Both the position numbers and the translations under genes were made by a program. Positions 27,693 through 36,245 of a stretch of DNA of 64,000 nt are shown here, in pieces; position 1 is the stretch's first letter; each line of letters begins with the position of its first letter. The stretch lies in the NCBI RefSeq assembly GCF_003363435.1, contig NZ_QRCT01000012.1, positions 248,001 to 312,000 of the forward strand, read 5' to 3'. The stretch comes from Anaerosacchariphilus polymeriproducens (lineage in GTDB: Bacteria; Bacillota; Clostridia; Lachnospirales; Lachnospiraceae). The notes beneath the pieces were generated by a model, which saw nothing but the letters and a program-made list of their open reading frames with translations, had not been told where the DNA came from and ran no database searches.

Positions 27693-29831
27693 ATGAATTC
27701 ATATATGGAAAAATTAACACAAGTGTTACAGGCAGAAGATGAGTCGGGATTGGAATTATTAAGACTTATGCAACTGCAACTTTTTAGTGAAGATGATACA
27801 AATATAATGACAAGTAATATCCCCAAAACTGAGAAAGATGAGAATGGTTTCCATGCAATTGGAACCTGGCACCCAGCGAAACAAGATGAGGAGATTGTAT
27901 TTAAAAGAATAGTACAATCGGATTCAGTTTTTTGGGAAAGTACATGCGGCCAGTTTAAGTTAAGAAAAAAAGAGGTTGATAAACGGGTTTGTTTTATAGG
28001 AGAATCCGTTGCTGCAGGAATGTTTTTCACGCCAGCGATAACTCCGGCTAAAGTGTTATCTAATTATCTAAAAGTTAATTCCAATCACTTATGGGAAGTG
28101 ATGGATTTGACTAAAAATTGTATGAATGCCGGAGCACTGATAGAAACTTGTAAAAATTCTTTACAACTAAAGCCCGATTATATTGTTATAGTAGCAGGAA
28201 ACAACTGGTTTTCAGACCTTATGGTCGAACACAATGGGGCTTTTTCAAGGCGGAAAAAGTATGCCGATTCTATAGACAAAAATGGTCTATTAGGAGTTAT
28301 TGAAACTTATCGAAAAAATACAAAAAAGTTAGCTAAAAATATTATGAAACAAATTAATAATATGGCAGCTGACAATAGAAAAACAAAATTTATATTTGCT
28401 ATCCCTCCATTAAATTATTTTGATTGGGAAAGAAGAGTGCCATTGCATTGGCTTAATAATGACAAAACATTGGAATGGTATCAAAATTATCGTTTAGCAA
28501 TAGAATCATATAATACTAGAAATTTTGAAAGTGCGTTAAAATTTGGAAAAAGAATGTACGAGATAGATGAAGGATATAATTCTACATCGAGTAGAATTAT
28601 TGCAAACTGTTATACTGCATTAGGAAAGAATGAGGATGCTTATAAATACTTTGAATCGGAATGTGATAACTCCCTTATATTTGATGAATTCACATCATTT
28701 CCTGGTGTCTCAACATTTATTCGCAGAGAATACAATGAGAATAATTCTTCTTGTCCTAATATAGAGTTTATTGATCTGGAAAAAATATTAATAGAATATT
28801 CTGGTATTACAGTGTTAGGTAAAAAAGTATTTGTAGACTACTGTCATCTTAATCCAGAAGGTTTCCATATAGTAATGGCTCCCATTGCTAGTCTAATTAT
28901 AAATAGTGTGAATGATAATAAAAAAGATTGGACTTATTTAATAGAAAATACTTCTTCATTAGAGACTGACCCATCTGCGTTAGCAGTATCATATTTTTGT
29001 GCGGCTTTATATAATTCGCATTTAAATAGGCCTGTTACATATGAATTTGATATTAAAAAATATTGTGATTTATTTCAGAAGGCGGTTGACTACGATAAAA
29101 CAGTACTTGATATTATGGAATTATATGTAAAAGCGAGGAGTTGTGCAAAAGGGGCAGGTTTTACTTTAAGTAAATCTGGTCAAAAATTATTTGAACTTAT
29201 GAATTCGCCATTAGATTTTCCGGTAGCACAAGAGGCGCCGGGAGTTGATGCATTGACTATTGAAGCGATTTGCAGAACGTTAGAAGATAATGGATATAAA
29301 GGGAATAACTTACGAAAGGAATATCAGACCCCTTATATAAAAGCATTGGATAGAGGAATTGATTTAACTGAGCCAGCGTATATTGAGTGGATTAATTCCC
29401 ACATAAGAATGGCAATGGATTCAGAAAATGGAACACGTAGAATTCTTCCTTTTTACAGGTCATGGTGGCCAAGTTCTTTCTTTTCATTGGTTGCAGATGG
29501 AGAACAAGATTTAAAAGTAGAATTAACATGCAGATTGCCAATAGGTAATAGTCGAAAAAATAATACAGTCCAAGTTTTTATAAACAACCATGAAGTAGGT
29601 ACAATGACTGTGAACACAATGTGGACGAAGCAAAGTTTTGTTATTTCATCTGAAGTAATTAGAAAAGGTTTTAACAGACTTTCAATAGAATGGCCAATTA
29701 TACAACAGAATGAAAAACAAAAATTATTAGAACTAAAACAAAGGTATTATAAAGGATTAAACGTTGATTTTTTCCCGATTTTAGGGGAAGTCCATTCTTT
29801 TATTGTACAGAAATATGGTATTAATCAATAA
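27693..29831 (+). CDS. Large SGNH/GDSL-hydrolase-like protein with TPR-like and beta-sandwich parts
   Basis: A 712-aa protein. SGNH features are visible: block I FIGESVAAGM with Ser105, block III AGNNW near 169-172, and block V DYCHLNPEGF with Asp382 and His385. A TPR-like helical insert (AIESYNTRNFESALKFGKRM and the following ALGKNEDAYKYFE) splits the hydrolase. The C-terminal 120 residues look like a beta-sandwich (alternating hydrophobic strands, VQVFINNHEVGTMTV). It has no signal peptide and starts 19 nt after the carbamoyltransferase. In this setting it could be an acyl or carbamoyl transferase or esterase on the peptide product; that is inference. Start follows AGTGAGGTGG. Confidence 0.8.
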   Translation: MNSYMEKLTQVLQAEDESGLELLRLMQLQLFSEDDTNIMTSNIPKTEKDENGFHAIGTWHPAKQDEEIVFKRIVQSDSVFWESTCGQFKLRKKEVDKRVCFIGESVAAGMFFTPAITPAKVLSNYLKVNSNHLWEVMDLTKNCMNAGALIETCKNSLQLKPDYIVIVAGNNWFSDLMVEHNGAFSRRKKYADSIDKNGLLGVIETYRKNTKKLAKNIMKQINNMAADNRKTKFIFAIPPLNYFDWERRVPLHWLNNDKTLEWYQNYRLAIESYNTRNFESALKFGKRMYEIDEGYNSTSSRIIANCYTALGKNEDAYKYFESECDNSLIFDEFTSFPGVSTFIRREYNENNSSCPNIEFIDLEKILIEYSGITVLGKKVFVDYCHLNPEGFHIVMAPIASLIINSVNDNKKDWTYLIENTSSLETDPSALAVSYFCAALYNSHLNRPVTYEFDIKKYCDLFQKAVDYDKTVLDIMELYVKARSCAKGAGFTLSKSGQKLFELMNSPLDFPVAQEAPGVDALTIEAICRTLEDNGYKGNNLRKEYQTPYIKALDRGIDLTEPAYIEWINSHIRMAMDSENGTRRILPFYRSWWPSSFFSLVADGEQDLKVELTCRLPIGNSRKNNTVQVFINNHEVGTMTVNTMWTKQSFVISSEVIRKGFNRLSIEWPIIQQNEKQKLLELKQRYYKGLNVDFFPILGEVHSFIVQKYGINQ

Positions 29832-29836
29832 TAGAA

Positions 29837-29861
29837 AAGGAGGAAGGGATTTTTAAATCCC
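29837..29861 (+). promoter_or_regulatory. Shine-Dalgarno plus hairpin ahead of the U32-family gene
   Basis: AAGGAGG (29837-29843) lies 29 nt before ATG 29873, too far by itself. A perfect 7-bp hairpin, GGGATTT (29846-29852)/AAATCCC (29855-29861) with a 2-nt loop, fills the gap and would shorten the effective spacing to about 13 nt. An in-frame ATT at 29849 sits at ideal spacing from the SD. Confidence 0.55.
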
Positions 29862-29872
29862 AAGATATATAT

Positions 29873-30976
29873 ATGAAATATTATAGTATTCCGGCTGATT
29901 TTAAATTAGAAACGATTGATAAATATGTAGAATTAAATGAGAAATACACGAATTCGAAAGTGCAGGAAACATATGGAAATATTACACTTGGAAATATATA
30001 TGGTTCAGGAAGATCGGCCGATACACTTCCTGAGTTAGACAAAAATAAATTAAAACAGTATGTTAAGTATTCTATGAATCATGGAATTGGGTTTGACTAT
30101 ACACTAAATGCACCTTCGATTAAAAATATGGAAATTACAAACTCCGGACTTATAAGAATTAAAGAATTTTTAAAAGCAATATGTGATATAGGAATCGATT
30201 CAATGACAGTAAGTTTACCATCTTTAATTGAAATTATTAAATCAGTAAATCCTGAATTGAAAGTAAAGGCTTCTGCTATTTCATCTATTAATACTCCTAA
30301 TAAAGCACGTGCATATAAAAATTTGGGAGTTGATAGAATCGTTGCCGAAGAAGCGGTAAACAGAGATTTTAGAACACTTAAAGAGATAAGAAATAGTTTT
30401 GGGGATAAGGTAGAAGTCATTACCAACGTTGTATGTTATAAAAATTGTATATATAGACAGTTTCATTACAATAGCTATATTTTTGATTCAGTTGAATATG
30501 ATTCCAGCTATAAATATTATATAACAAGATGTAGTCAGAGAATGTTAAATGATCCAAGTATTTTTCTAAAAAATAGTTGGATCAGGCCGGAAGACATCAA
30601 AGAATATGAAAAAATAGGCATTAAGTATTTTAAAATACAGGGGCGAGATGTAATAAAAACTGCTGATCCGGCCAGAGCGGTCGAATATTATTTTAAGGAG
30701 TCATTCGAAGGGAATCTCTGGGAATTAATTATGCTCTTTGATAAAAATTTTATACCATCTGTATATATTGATAATAAAAAGCTAGATGATTTTATACGAC
30801 CTTTTATTGAAGAAGAAAATTTTTGCAGAAATATGTGCGATAAGTGTGGGTACTGTGATAGTTTTATTGAAAAAGTGATGGACTTACATAATGTAGAAAG
30901 AATCAGAAATTACGTTAATTCTGATAAATATGATAAATTTAGCAAGGATTTAAAGGAATTAAGAGGGGAGAAATGA
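29873..30976 (+). CDS. U32-family (UbiU/UbiV/RlhA/TrhP-like) Fe-S protein
   Basis: A 367-aa protein related to the collagenase-like U32 family. After a family-like N-terminus come a TIM-barrel-type body (GVDRIVAEEAVNRD near 152-165) and TNVVCYKNCIYRQFHYN, with Cys188, Cys192 and Cys220 placed like the cluster ligands of U32 proteins. A further C-x3-C-x2-C-x2-C group (318, 322, 325, 328) lies near the C-terminus. Characterised members UbiU-UbiV, RlhA and TrhP perform oxygen-independent hydroxylations, with prephenate as oxygen donor. A DAHP synthase in the same operon fits such a role. I infer a tailoring hydroxylase. The ATG at 29873 is favoured by the N-terminal sequence, but see the unusual leader. 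Confidence 0.82.
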   Translation: MKYYSIPADFKLETIDKYVELNEKYTNSKVQETYGNITLGNIYGSGRSADTLPELDKNKLKQYVKYSMNHGIGFDYTLNAPSIKNMEITNSGLIRIKEFLKAICDIGIDSMTVSLPSLIEIIKSVNPELKVKASAISSINTPNKARAYKNLGVDRIVAEEAVNRDFRTLKEIRNSFGDKVEVITNVVCYKNCIYRQFHYNSYIFDSVEYDSSYKYYITRCSQRMLNDPSIFLKNSWIRPEDIKEYEKIGIKYFKIQGRDVIKTADPARAVEYYFKESFEGNLWELIMLFDKNFIPSVYIDNKKLDDFIRPFIEEENFCRNMCDKCGYCDSFIEKVMDLHNVERIRNYVNSDKYDKFSKDLKELRGEK

Positions 30977-30979
30977 TAG

Positions 30980-32005
30980 ATGATAGCTAGGAATGGATTA
31001 AGAAAAATAATTGATACAGGATTTGCTTTTCAACAAGCAAAGGTATTATTGGCAGCGTTGGAATTTGATATGTTTACAATACTTGACAAAGGTGGAATGA
31101 CAGGTGAGCAAATAAGAGAAAAACTAAAATTACACCCGCGTGGACTGTGGGACTTTTTAGATTGCTTACTTTGTCTTGGCATTTTAAAACGTGATGGTGT
31201 AGGTGTGAAAGCGATTTACAGTAATTCAGAGGAGGCTGAATTATATTTAAATAAAAAGAGTCCTTATTATGCAGGTGGTATTCTTGAACTTGCTAATTCA
31301 AGACTATATAATTTATGGGATAATTTGACAGATGCATTAAAAAATGGGAAACCTCAAAATGAAATTTTATATAAAGGAAAAACATATTATGAAAATATTT
31401 ATTCGGATCCAAAACTCACAGAAGACTTTGCAAATGCAATGGCAGGTGCTTCAGGTGAAAACTATCGGTTATTATCCAAAAAATTTGATTTTTCAAGATA
31501 TAATTCTTTATGTGATATAGGAGGATCTACAGCCTTACTTTCAATATGCGTTGCAAAAGAATATGACAATATAATTTGTACAAGCTTTGATTTAGACGCT
31601 ATGGAGACTATTGCAAAGAAAAATGTAATAAGGCATAGATTAGATGAAAGAATAAAGATTGTCTCCGGCAATTTTTTAAACGATCCGTTACCAAAAGCAG
31701 AAATCATTACGATGGGAATGATATTACATAATTGGAATTTGGAAACCAAAAAAAATCTAATTACAGCAGTTTATGAAGCATTACCAAGTGATGGCGTATT
31801 TATAGTGATAGAAATGATGATAGATGATGAACGTAGGGAGTGTTGTGCTGGGTTTTTACAATCGCTAAATATGTTATTGGAATTTGGCGAAGCATTTGAC
31901 TTTTCGATACAAGAGTTAAAGTCGTGGTGTAACAAAATAGGTTTCAAAAGATACGATGTAATAAATCTAAATGGACCGTTTTCTGCTGTAATCGCATATA
32001 AATAG
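30980..32005 (+). CDS. SAM-dependent O-methyltransferase (acetylserotonin-OMT family)
   Basis: A 341-aa class I methyltransferase. The N-terminal 90 residues form the winged-helix dimerisation domain seen in small-molecule O-methyltransferases; the SAM-binding motif is LCDIGGSTAL, and GMILHNWN carries the usual catalytic-base His. It starts 3 nt after the preceding stop, with AGAGGGGAG as RBS. The family methylates hydroxyls, usually phenolic ones. Directly after a putative hydroxylase, the likely order is hydroxylation then O-methylation of one building block of the peptide. Confidence 0.9.
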   Translation: MIARNGLRKIIDTGFAFQQAKVLLAALEFDMFTILDKGGMTGEQIREKLKLHPRGLWDFLDCLLCLGILKRDGVGVKAIYSNSEEAELYLNKKSPYYAGGILELANSRLYNLWDNLTDALKNGKPQNEILYKGKTYYENIYSDPKLTEDFANAMAGASGENYRLLSKKFDFSRYNSLCDIGGSTALLSICVAKEYDNIICTSFDLDAMETIAKKNVIRHRLDERIKIVSGNFLNDPLPKAEIITMGMILHNWNLETKKNLITAVYEALPSDGVFIVIEMMIDDERRECCAGFLQSLNMLLEFGEAFDFSIQELKSWCNKIGFKRYDVINLNGPFSAVIAYK

Positions 32006-32026
32006 TTAAAATTTAGGAGGATTATT

Positions 32027-33367
32027 TTGAACGACAAATTAGATGTTACAACAGATAATGTTATAAGATTATTTTTCACTTATGCAATACCTACTATACT
32101 TGGAATGATGGCGATTTGTTCTGCATCAATCATAGATGGTATATTTTTAGGGAGATATATTGGTCCTAAGGCTCTGGCTGTTATTAACTTGATTGTTCCA
32201 TATGTTTCTTTTCTACTTGGAATTACAACTATGTTGAGTGCAGGAGGTTGTGTACTTAGTGGCAAATTAATTGGTGAGAGAAATAATAAAGGTGCTTCCG
32301 AAGCATTTTCAAAAGTTATTCAAATAATGGTATTTTTTATAGTTATTACATGTATTTTAGTTCTAATATTTCCATATCATCTTGCACATATACTGGGGGC
32401 TAATAAAGATATCATAAATGAGGTAGTAGTATATATAAAAAATTATACATACTTTTTACCATTTCAGTTACTAGGGATTGGAATCAGTTTTTTTGCAAGA
32501 GTTAATGGTAAACCTGGTTTGTCTTCATTTGCGTTATTATTTAGTGCGATAATGAATGTGATACTTGATTTTGTATTAATAGTAATATTCAGTTTGGGAA
32601 TAAAGGGTGCTGCATTGGCTACCGGAATATCACAGTCTATGACATTTTTTATTTTAATCCCTATTTTTTTTAGTAAAAAAAGTACTTTGCACTTCGTAAA
32701 GTCGGCAAAATTCACAAAAGACATTTTATTTTCAATGTTTAATGGAATTTCAGAGTTTTTAAATGAAACTTCAAGTGGAATTGTAGCTTTTGCTTTTAAT
32801 CATGTATTAATGATACAGTCAGGAGTAGAAGGTGTAGCAGCATTTACTACGATTAATTTTTTCCTGTATAGTAGCTGCCTTATTGACTATGGAGTTGCAA
32901 CATCAATGAATGGTCCGATTAGTATCAACTATGGTGCAGAAAAACTGAAGCGAGTTTATAAATTTATGAAAGTATCAATACTATTCACTTTGATGCTGGG
33001 GATTTGTATTGCAAGTACGTTATACTTACTTGATGATATTTGGATTACTATCTTCTTGAAGAATAAAGAGGAAAAAATATCTGAATTGGCATTAGCTTAT
33101 ATTGGTATGTTATGGCCGGCTTTTTTAATTAATGGAATCAATATTGTAATAACTGGTTATTTTACAAGTACATTAAAACCAATGTTATCATTTGTCTTTT
33201 CTATTCTTAGGTCATTGTTATTGCCTATCATATTTATTTTAATATTAAATTATTTGTTTATGAATGAAAAAGTGTTTCTATCGATTCCCTTGGCAGAAGT
33301 GATAACGCTGTTCATTTCGTTGACATATTTATATCTTAAGAAAAGGAAAGAGTTAATTAATAGATAG
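32027..33367 (+). CDS. MATE-family efflux transporter
   Basis: A 446-aa membrane protein with about 12 helices of the MATE (NorM/MepA-like) family, which exports organic cations and drug-like compounds using sodium or proton gradients. The start motif FFTYAIPTILGMMAICSASIIDGIF is split by the usual IDGIFLGRYIG; the mid-protein loop repeats the fold (NGISEFLNETSSGIVAF). The start is TTG at 32027 behind AGGAGG. It lies inside the biosynthetic operon and is the likely exporter or self-resistance pump for the product. Confidence 0.92.
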   Translation: MNDKLDVTTDNVIRLFFTYAIPTILGMMAICSASIIDGIFLGRYIGPKALAVINLIVPYVSFLLGITTMLSAGGCVLSGKLIGERNNKGASEAFSKVIQIMVFFIVITCILVLIFPYHLAHILGANKDIINEVVVYIKNYTYFLPFQLLGIGISFFARVNGKPGLSSFALLFSAIMNVILDFVLIVIFSLGIKGAALATGISQSMTFFILIPIFFSKKSTLHFVKSAKFTKDILFSMFNGISEFLNETSSGIVAFAFNHVLMIQSGVEGVAAFTTINFFLYSSCLIDYGVATSMNGPISINYGAEKLKRVYKFMKVSILFTLMLGICIASTLYLLDDIWITIFLKNKEEKISELALAYIGMLWPAFLINGINIVITGYFTSTLKPMLSFVFSILRSLLLPIIFILILNYLFMNEKVFLSIPLAEVITLFISLTYLYLKKRKELINR

Positions 33368-33426
33368 GCAGCCGAAATAATTCTTTATAGACTAAGTAGA
33401 GAATAGTTTTATAAGGAGGAACGAGA

Positions 33427-34254
33427 TTGGAAGAGTTAAAATATTCATTAGAAAAGCTTCATTTTAACACATATAAAATAAAGGAGTTAAAAATTGGAAG
33501 AGATTTTATAATAATTGGAGGACCGTGTAGTATTGAATCAGAGGAACAGATTATAAGAATCGGTAAATTGATAAAAAAATATGGTGGTAATGTTATCAGA
33601 GGTGGCGCTTTTAAACCGCGTACATCTCCATATTCCTTTCAAGGATTAGGTATGAAAGGGTTAGAATACTTGAAGGAAGCTGGAGATATTACCGGTTTAC
33701 CTGTAATAACTGAAGTCCTGGATGTTAGGGACTTAGAAAACGCAGTGAAGTATGTGGATATGATACAAGTTGGAGCACGTAATGCACAATGTTATTCTTT
33801 GCTAAAAGAATTAGGAAAAATTGATATACCGGTAGTTTTGAAAAATGGGTTAAATACTTCTATACATGAATGGCTATGTAGTGCAGAGTATATTTTGAGT
33901 GGTGGTAATCATAAAGTGATTTTATGTGAAAGGGGAATCCGGACATCAGAGAATTATACCAGAAATACAATGGATTTAAGCGCTGTAGCTGCAATAAAGT
34001 ATTTAACAAATTTACCAATTATTACAGATCCCTCACATGGAACTGGTAAAAGGGAACTCATAGAAAAGATGAGTCTTAGCAGTATAATGGCAGGAAGTGA
34101 TGGTATTATGATAGAAGTCCATGATTATCCAGAAAAAGCACTAAGTGATGGAGAACAGGCACTGTTGCCTAAAGAATTTGGTGCTATAGTAAGTAAGTCG
34201 GCATCACTGGTTTCAGTTCGAGAAAAATTATATCAGGAAGATAATATATGTTAA
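33427..34254 (+). CDS. aroF: 3-deoxy-7-phosphoheptulonate (DAHP) synthase, no regulatory domain
   Basis: A 275-aa type I-beta DAHP synthase, which condenses phosphoenolpyruvate and erythrose 4-phosphate at the entry of the shikimate pathway. Motifs include IGGPCSIES (metal Cys), GGAFKPRTSPYSFQG, QVGARNAQ, LCERGIRT and DPSHGTGKR. No ACT, ferredoxin-like or chorismate mutase domain is attached, so no feedback inhibition by aromatic amino acids is expected. The start is TTG at 33427 behind AAGGAGG. Its place in the NRPS operon indicates a dedicated supply of chorismate or prephenate. Confidence 0.94.
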   Translation: MEELKYSLEKLHFNTYKIKELKIGRDFIIIGGPCSIESEEQIIRIGKLIKKYGGNVIRGGAFKPRTSPYSFQGLGMKGLEYLKEAGDITGLPVITEVLDVRDLENAVKYVDMIQVGARNAQCYSLLKELGKIDIPVVLKNGLNTSIHEWLCSAEYILSGGNHKVILCERGIRTSENYTRNTMDLSAVAAIKYLTNLPIITDPSHGTGKRELIEKMSLSSIMAGSDGIMIEVHDYPEKALSDGEQALLPKEFGAIVSKSASLVSVREKLYQEDNIC

Positions 34255-34265
34255 GGAGGTTTTGT

Positions 34266-34967
34266 ATGATAAAACATGAATCCAAAAAGCAAAAAACGAT
34301 TGGATTGATATCCATTGGACAATCGAAAAACAGTGAATTGATAGACGAAATAGAAGGAGTACTTGATAAATCTATAAAAATAAAACGAATAGGAATTTTA
34401 GATTCTTACAATAGAGAGGAGATAATAGAAAAATTTAGGTTGGACAACCCTCACAGATTACTCATATCAACATTGGATGATGGTACAGAGGTTGTTATGA
34501 ACGAAGAGATAGTGATAGATGAAGTTCAACGTTGTATTAACCAGATTGAAGATTCTGTAGACTTGATGTTATTATTGTGTACGTCAGAATTTCCAAGATT
34601 GAATGCTAATAAACCACTCATTATTCCTAATGAAGTGTTACATGAGGTTGTTAAGAACTTCGCACAAGAAAGTGATAAAATAGGTGTGGTGGTACCTGAT
34701 CACGGACAAATTGAACACTGCAAAAAGTCATGGATTAAAATTGGTCTAAATCCCATAGTAAAGTCTATACCCCCATATTCACATAAAAATAAGTTGATGG
34801 AAGTTGCAAATGCGTTTAAATTTGAGAATAATTTAAATCTAATTGTGTTAGATTGCATGGGATATACCGCAGAGATGGAGACTTTGCTAAGAGAAGAAAC
34901 CGGTAAAACAGTTATACTATCAAGAGCAAGTATTGCCTATAAGGTGAAAGAACTGATTTATTTTTGA
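34266..34967 (+). CDS. aroM: AroM-family protein
   Basis: A 233-aa AroM homologue. AroM in E. coli is encoded next to shikimate kinase but has no established reaction; the fold relates to Asp/Glu and hydantoin racemases. Two Cys in the racemase-like positions are present (LLLCTSEFPRL and VLDCMGYTAEME). The start at 34266 is favoured: TAAGGAGG overlaps the stop of the DAHP synthase and lies 6 nt upstream. An in-frame ATG at 34248 has no RBS. It might help in shikimate flux or racemise a building block, since the NRPS lacks an epimerase. Last gene of the biosynthetic run. Confidence 0.85.
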   Translation: MIKHESKKQKTIGLISIGQSKNSELIDEIEGVLDKSIKIKRIGILDSYNREEIIEKFRLDNPHRLLISTLDDGTEVVMNEEIVIDEVQRCINQIEDSVDLMLLLCTSEFPRLNANKPLIIPNEVLHEVVKNFAQESDKIGVVVPDHGQIEHCKKSWIKIGLNPIVKSIPPYSHKNKLMEVANAFKFENNLNLIVLDCMGYTAEMETLLREETGKTVILSRASIAYKVKELIYF

Positions 34968-35067
34968 TATGAAATATTAAATTTTAGTATCAGATTTTAA
35001 TAACGAATATAATATAAGATCAATAACTCCTTGCCCCTTCCAAATGCAAAAAAGTATAGTTATCTTC

Positions 35068-35096
35068 TTGTAATATAAAATTTATTTATGTAAAAT
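35068..35096 (+). promoter_or_regulatory. Promoter of the AraC-family gene
   Basis: TTGTAA (35068-35073), 17-nt spacer, TAAAAT (35091-35096), about 30 nt before the ATG at 35127. Confidence 0.55.
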
Positions 35097-35126
35097 GATA
35101 ACAGAAAACACTGGGAGAAATGTATT

Positions 35127-35960
35127 ATGATAAAGAACAAATTAGTTAGTCGTGGGATAGATTATATCATGCAACATCTTAATGAGGATATTACCATTGA
35201 AGATGTTGCATGTTATTGTCATTTTTCTAAATATTACTTTAGCAGAGTCTTTAAAGAGGAAACTGGAGAAAGTATTTATGCATTCATTAAACGATTAAAA
35301 ATGGAGCAAAGTGCATTGAGACTGAAGATTGAAAAGGATAGAACCATTACAGACATTGGAATAGTTTTTGGATATAGTCCTTCCAATTATAGTTCTGTGT
35401 TCAAAAAACATCATAATGTCTCTCCAGCAGAATTCAGAAAGCGTATAAATACTACCTGTATCCCCCATCCTTTTTATCAGAATAAGAGTGCTGGGTTTAA
35501 ATCTTTTGAAGAATATGATCGAAAAATTAAAATACAGGAATTAGATGATTTCTTTGTTATTTATGAAAGACATATTGGAAACTATATTGAATTGGGAAGA
35601 AATTGGTTTAATTTTTTGGAAAAGTATAAAGACCTTATTAATGAAGATACACTTATGATTGAAAGATCCTATGATGATCCTTCGATAACTAGTATAGAGC
35701 AATGTTTGTATGATATTTGTATTACGGTCGATAAGAACTGTTCCCTTGATAATGTTACTATGATTCAAGGGGGCAAATTTGCTGCTTGCCGTTTTAAAGG
35801 ATCTATAAAAGATATTTTTTATTCATATCAAGGGCTTTTTAATATTTGGCTGCCAAATAGTGGTTATGAAATGGATGAAAGGTATGGATTGGATATATAT
35901 CGGTCGGTAGATTGTGAAAACATGCATGTTGTAATGGATATATGTATACCCATAAAATAG
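35127..35960 (+). CDS. AraC-family regulator with GyrI-like effector domain
   Basis: A 277-aa regulator with the two HTHs of the AraC domain at the N-terminus (about 8-108: LNEDITIEDVACYCHFSKYY and ITDIGIVFGYSPSNYSSVFKKHH) and a C-terminal GyrI-like ligand-binding domain (about 125-277), the SoxS/Rob-BmrR-like layout of drug-responsive activators. RBS GGGAG. It lies between the biosynthetic operon and an ABC exporter pair with its own promoter and leader, so it most likely activates the exporter. A role in product sensing is possible. Confidence 0.9.
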   Translation: MIKNKLVSRGIDYIMQHLNEDITIEDVACYCHFSKYYFSRVFKEETGESIYAFIKRLKMEQSALRLKIEKDRTITDIGIVFGYSPSNYSSVFKKHHNVSPAEFRKRINTTCIPHPFYQNKSAGFKSFEEYDRKIKIQELDDFFVIYERHIGNYIELGRNWFNFLEKYKDLINEDTLMIERSYDDPSITSIEQCLYDICITVDKNCSLDNVTMIQGGKFAACRFKGSIKDIFYSYQGLFNIWLPNSGYEMDERYGLDIYRSVDCENMHVVMDICIPIK

Positions 35961-36028
35961 AGTAAATTTAGAAAATATAAGAAAGTATTGATATAATTTC
36001 TCAAAAAGGCTGGAATTTATGAAATAAC

Positions 36029-36057
36029 TTGACAATGTTTTTTACAAAAGATAAAAT
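36029..36057 (+). promoter_or_regulatory. Strong promoter of the ABC exporter pair
   Basis: TTGACA (36029-36034), 17-nt spacer, TAAAAT (36052-36057). It is about 190 nt before the first ABC gene, leaving a long untranslated leader. Confidence 0.75.
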
Positions 36058-36095
36058 ATAACAGTGTTATTTTAGTTTTAATAAAGTTTATCTAT

Positions 36096-36145
36096 GAGGT
36101 TCTAATGAACCTCAAAAAAATGCAATAAGGTTAGATAAAACTAAC
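36096..36145 (+). promoter_or_regulatory. Two hairpins in the ABC-pair leader
   Basis: GAGGTTC (36096-36102)-TAAT-GAACCTC (36107-36113) followed by seven A, then GTTAG (36130-36134)-six nt-CTAAC (36141-36145). On the minus strand the first would be a terminator for transcription entering from the right. On the plus strand it may structure the leader. No known riboswitch class was recognised. Confidence 0.45.
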
Positions 36146-36245
36146 TGCAAGGCATAGAAATTTTTTTAGGGGGGTGCTATTCGTATTAGTAGAATAAAAA
36201 GACTAGGATATTATTTTAACATATTTAGATGGGAGGAGAAACAGT

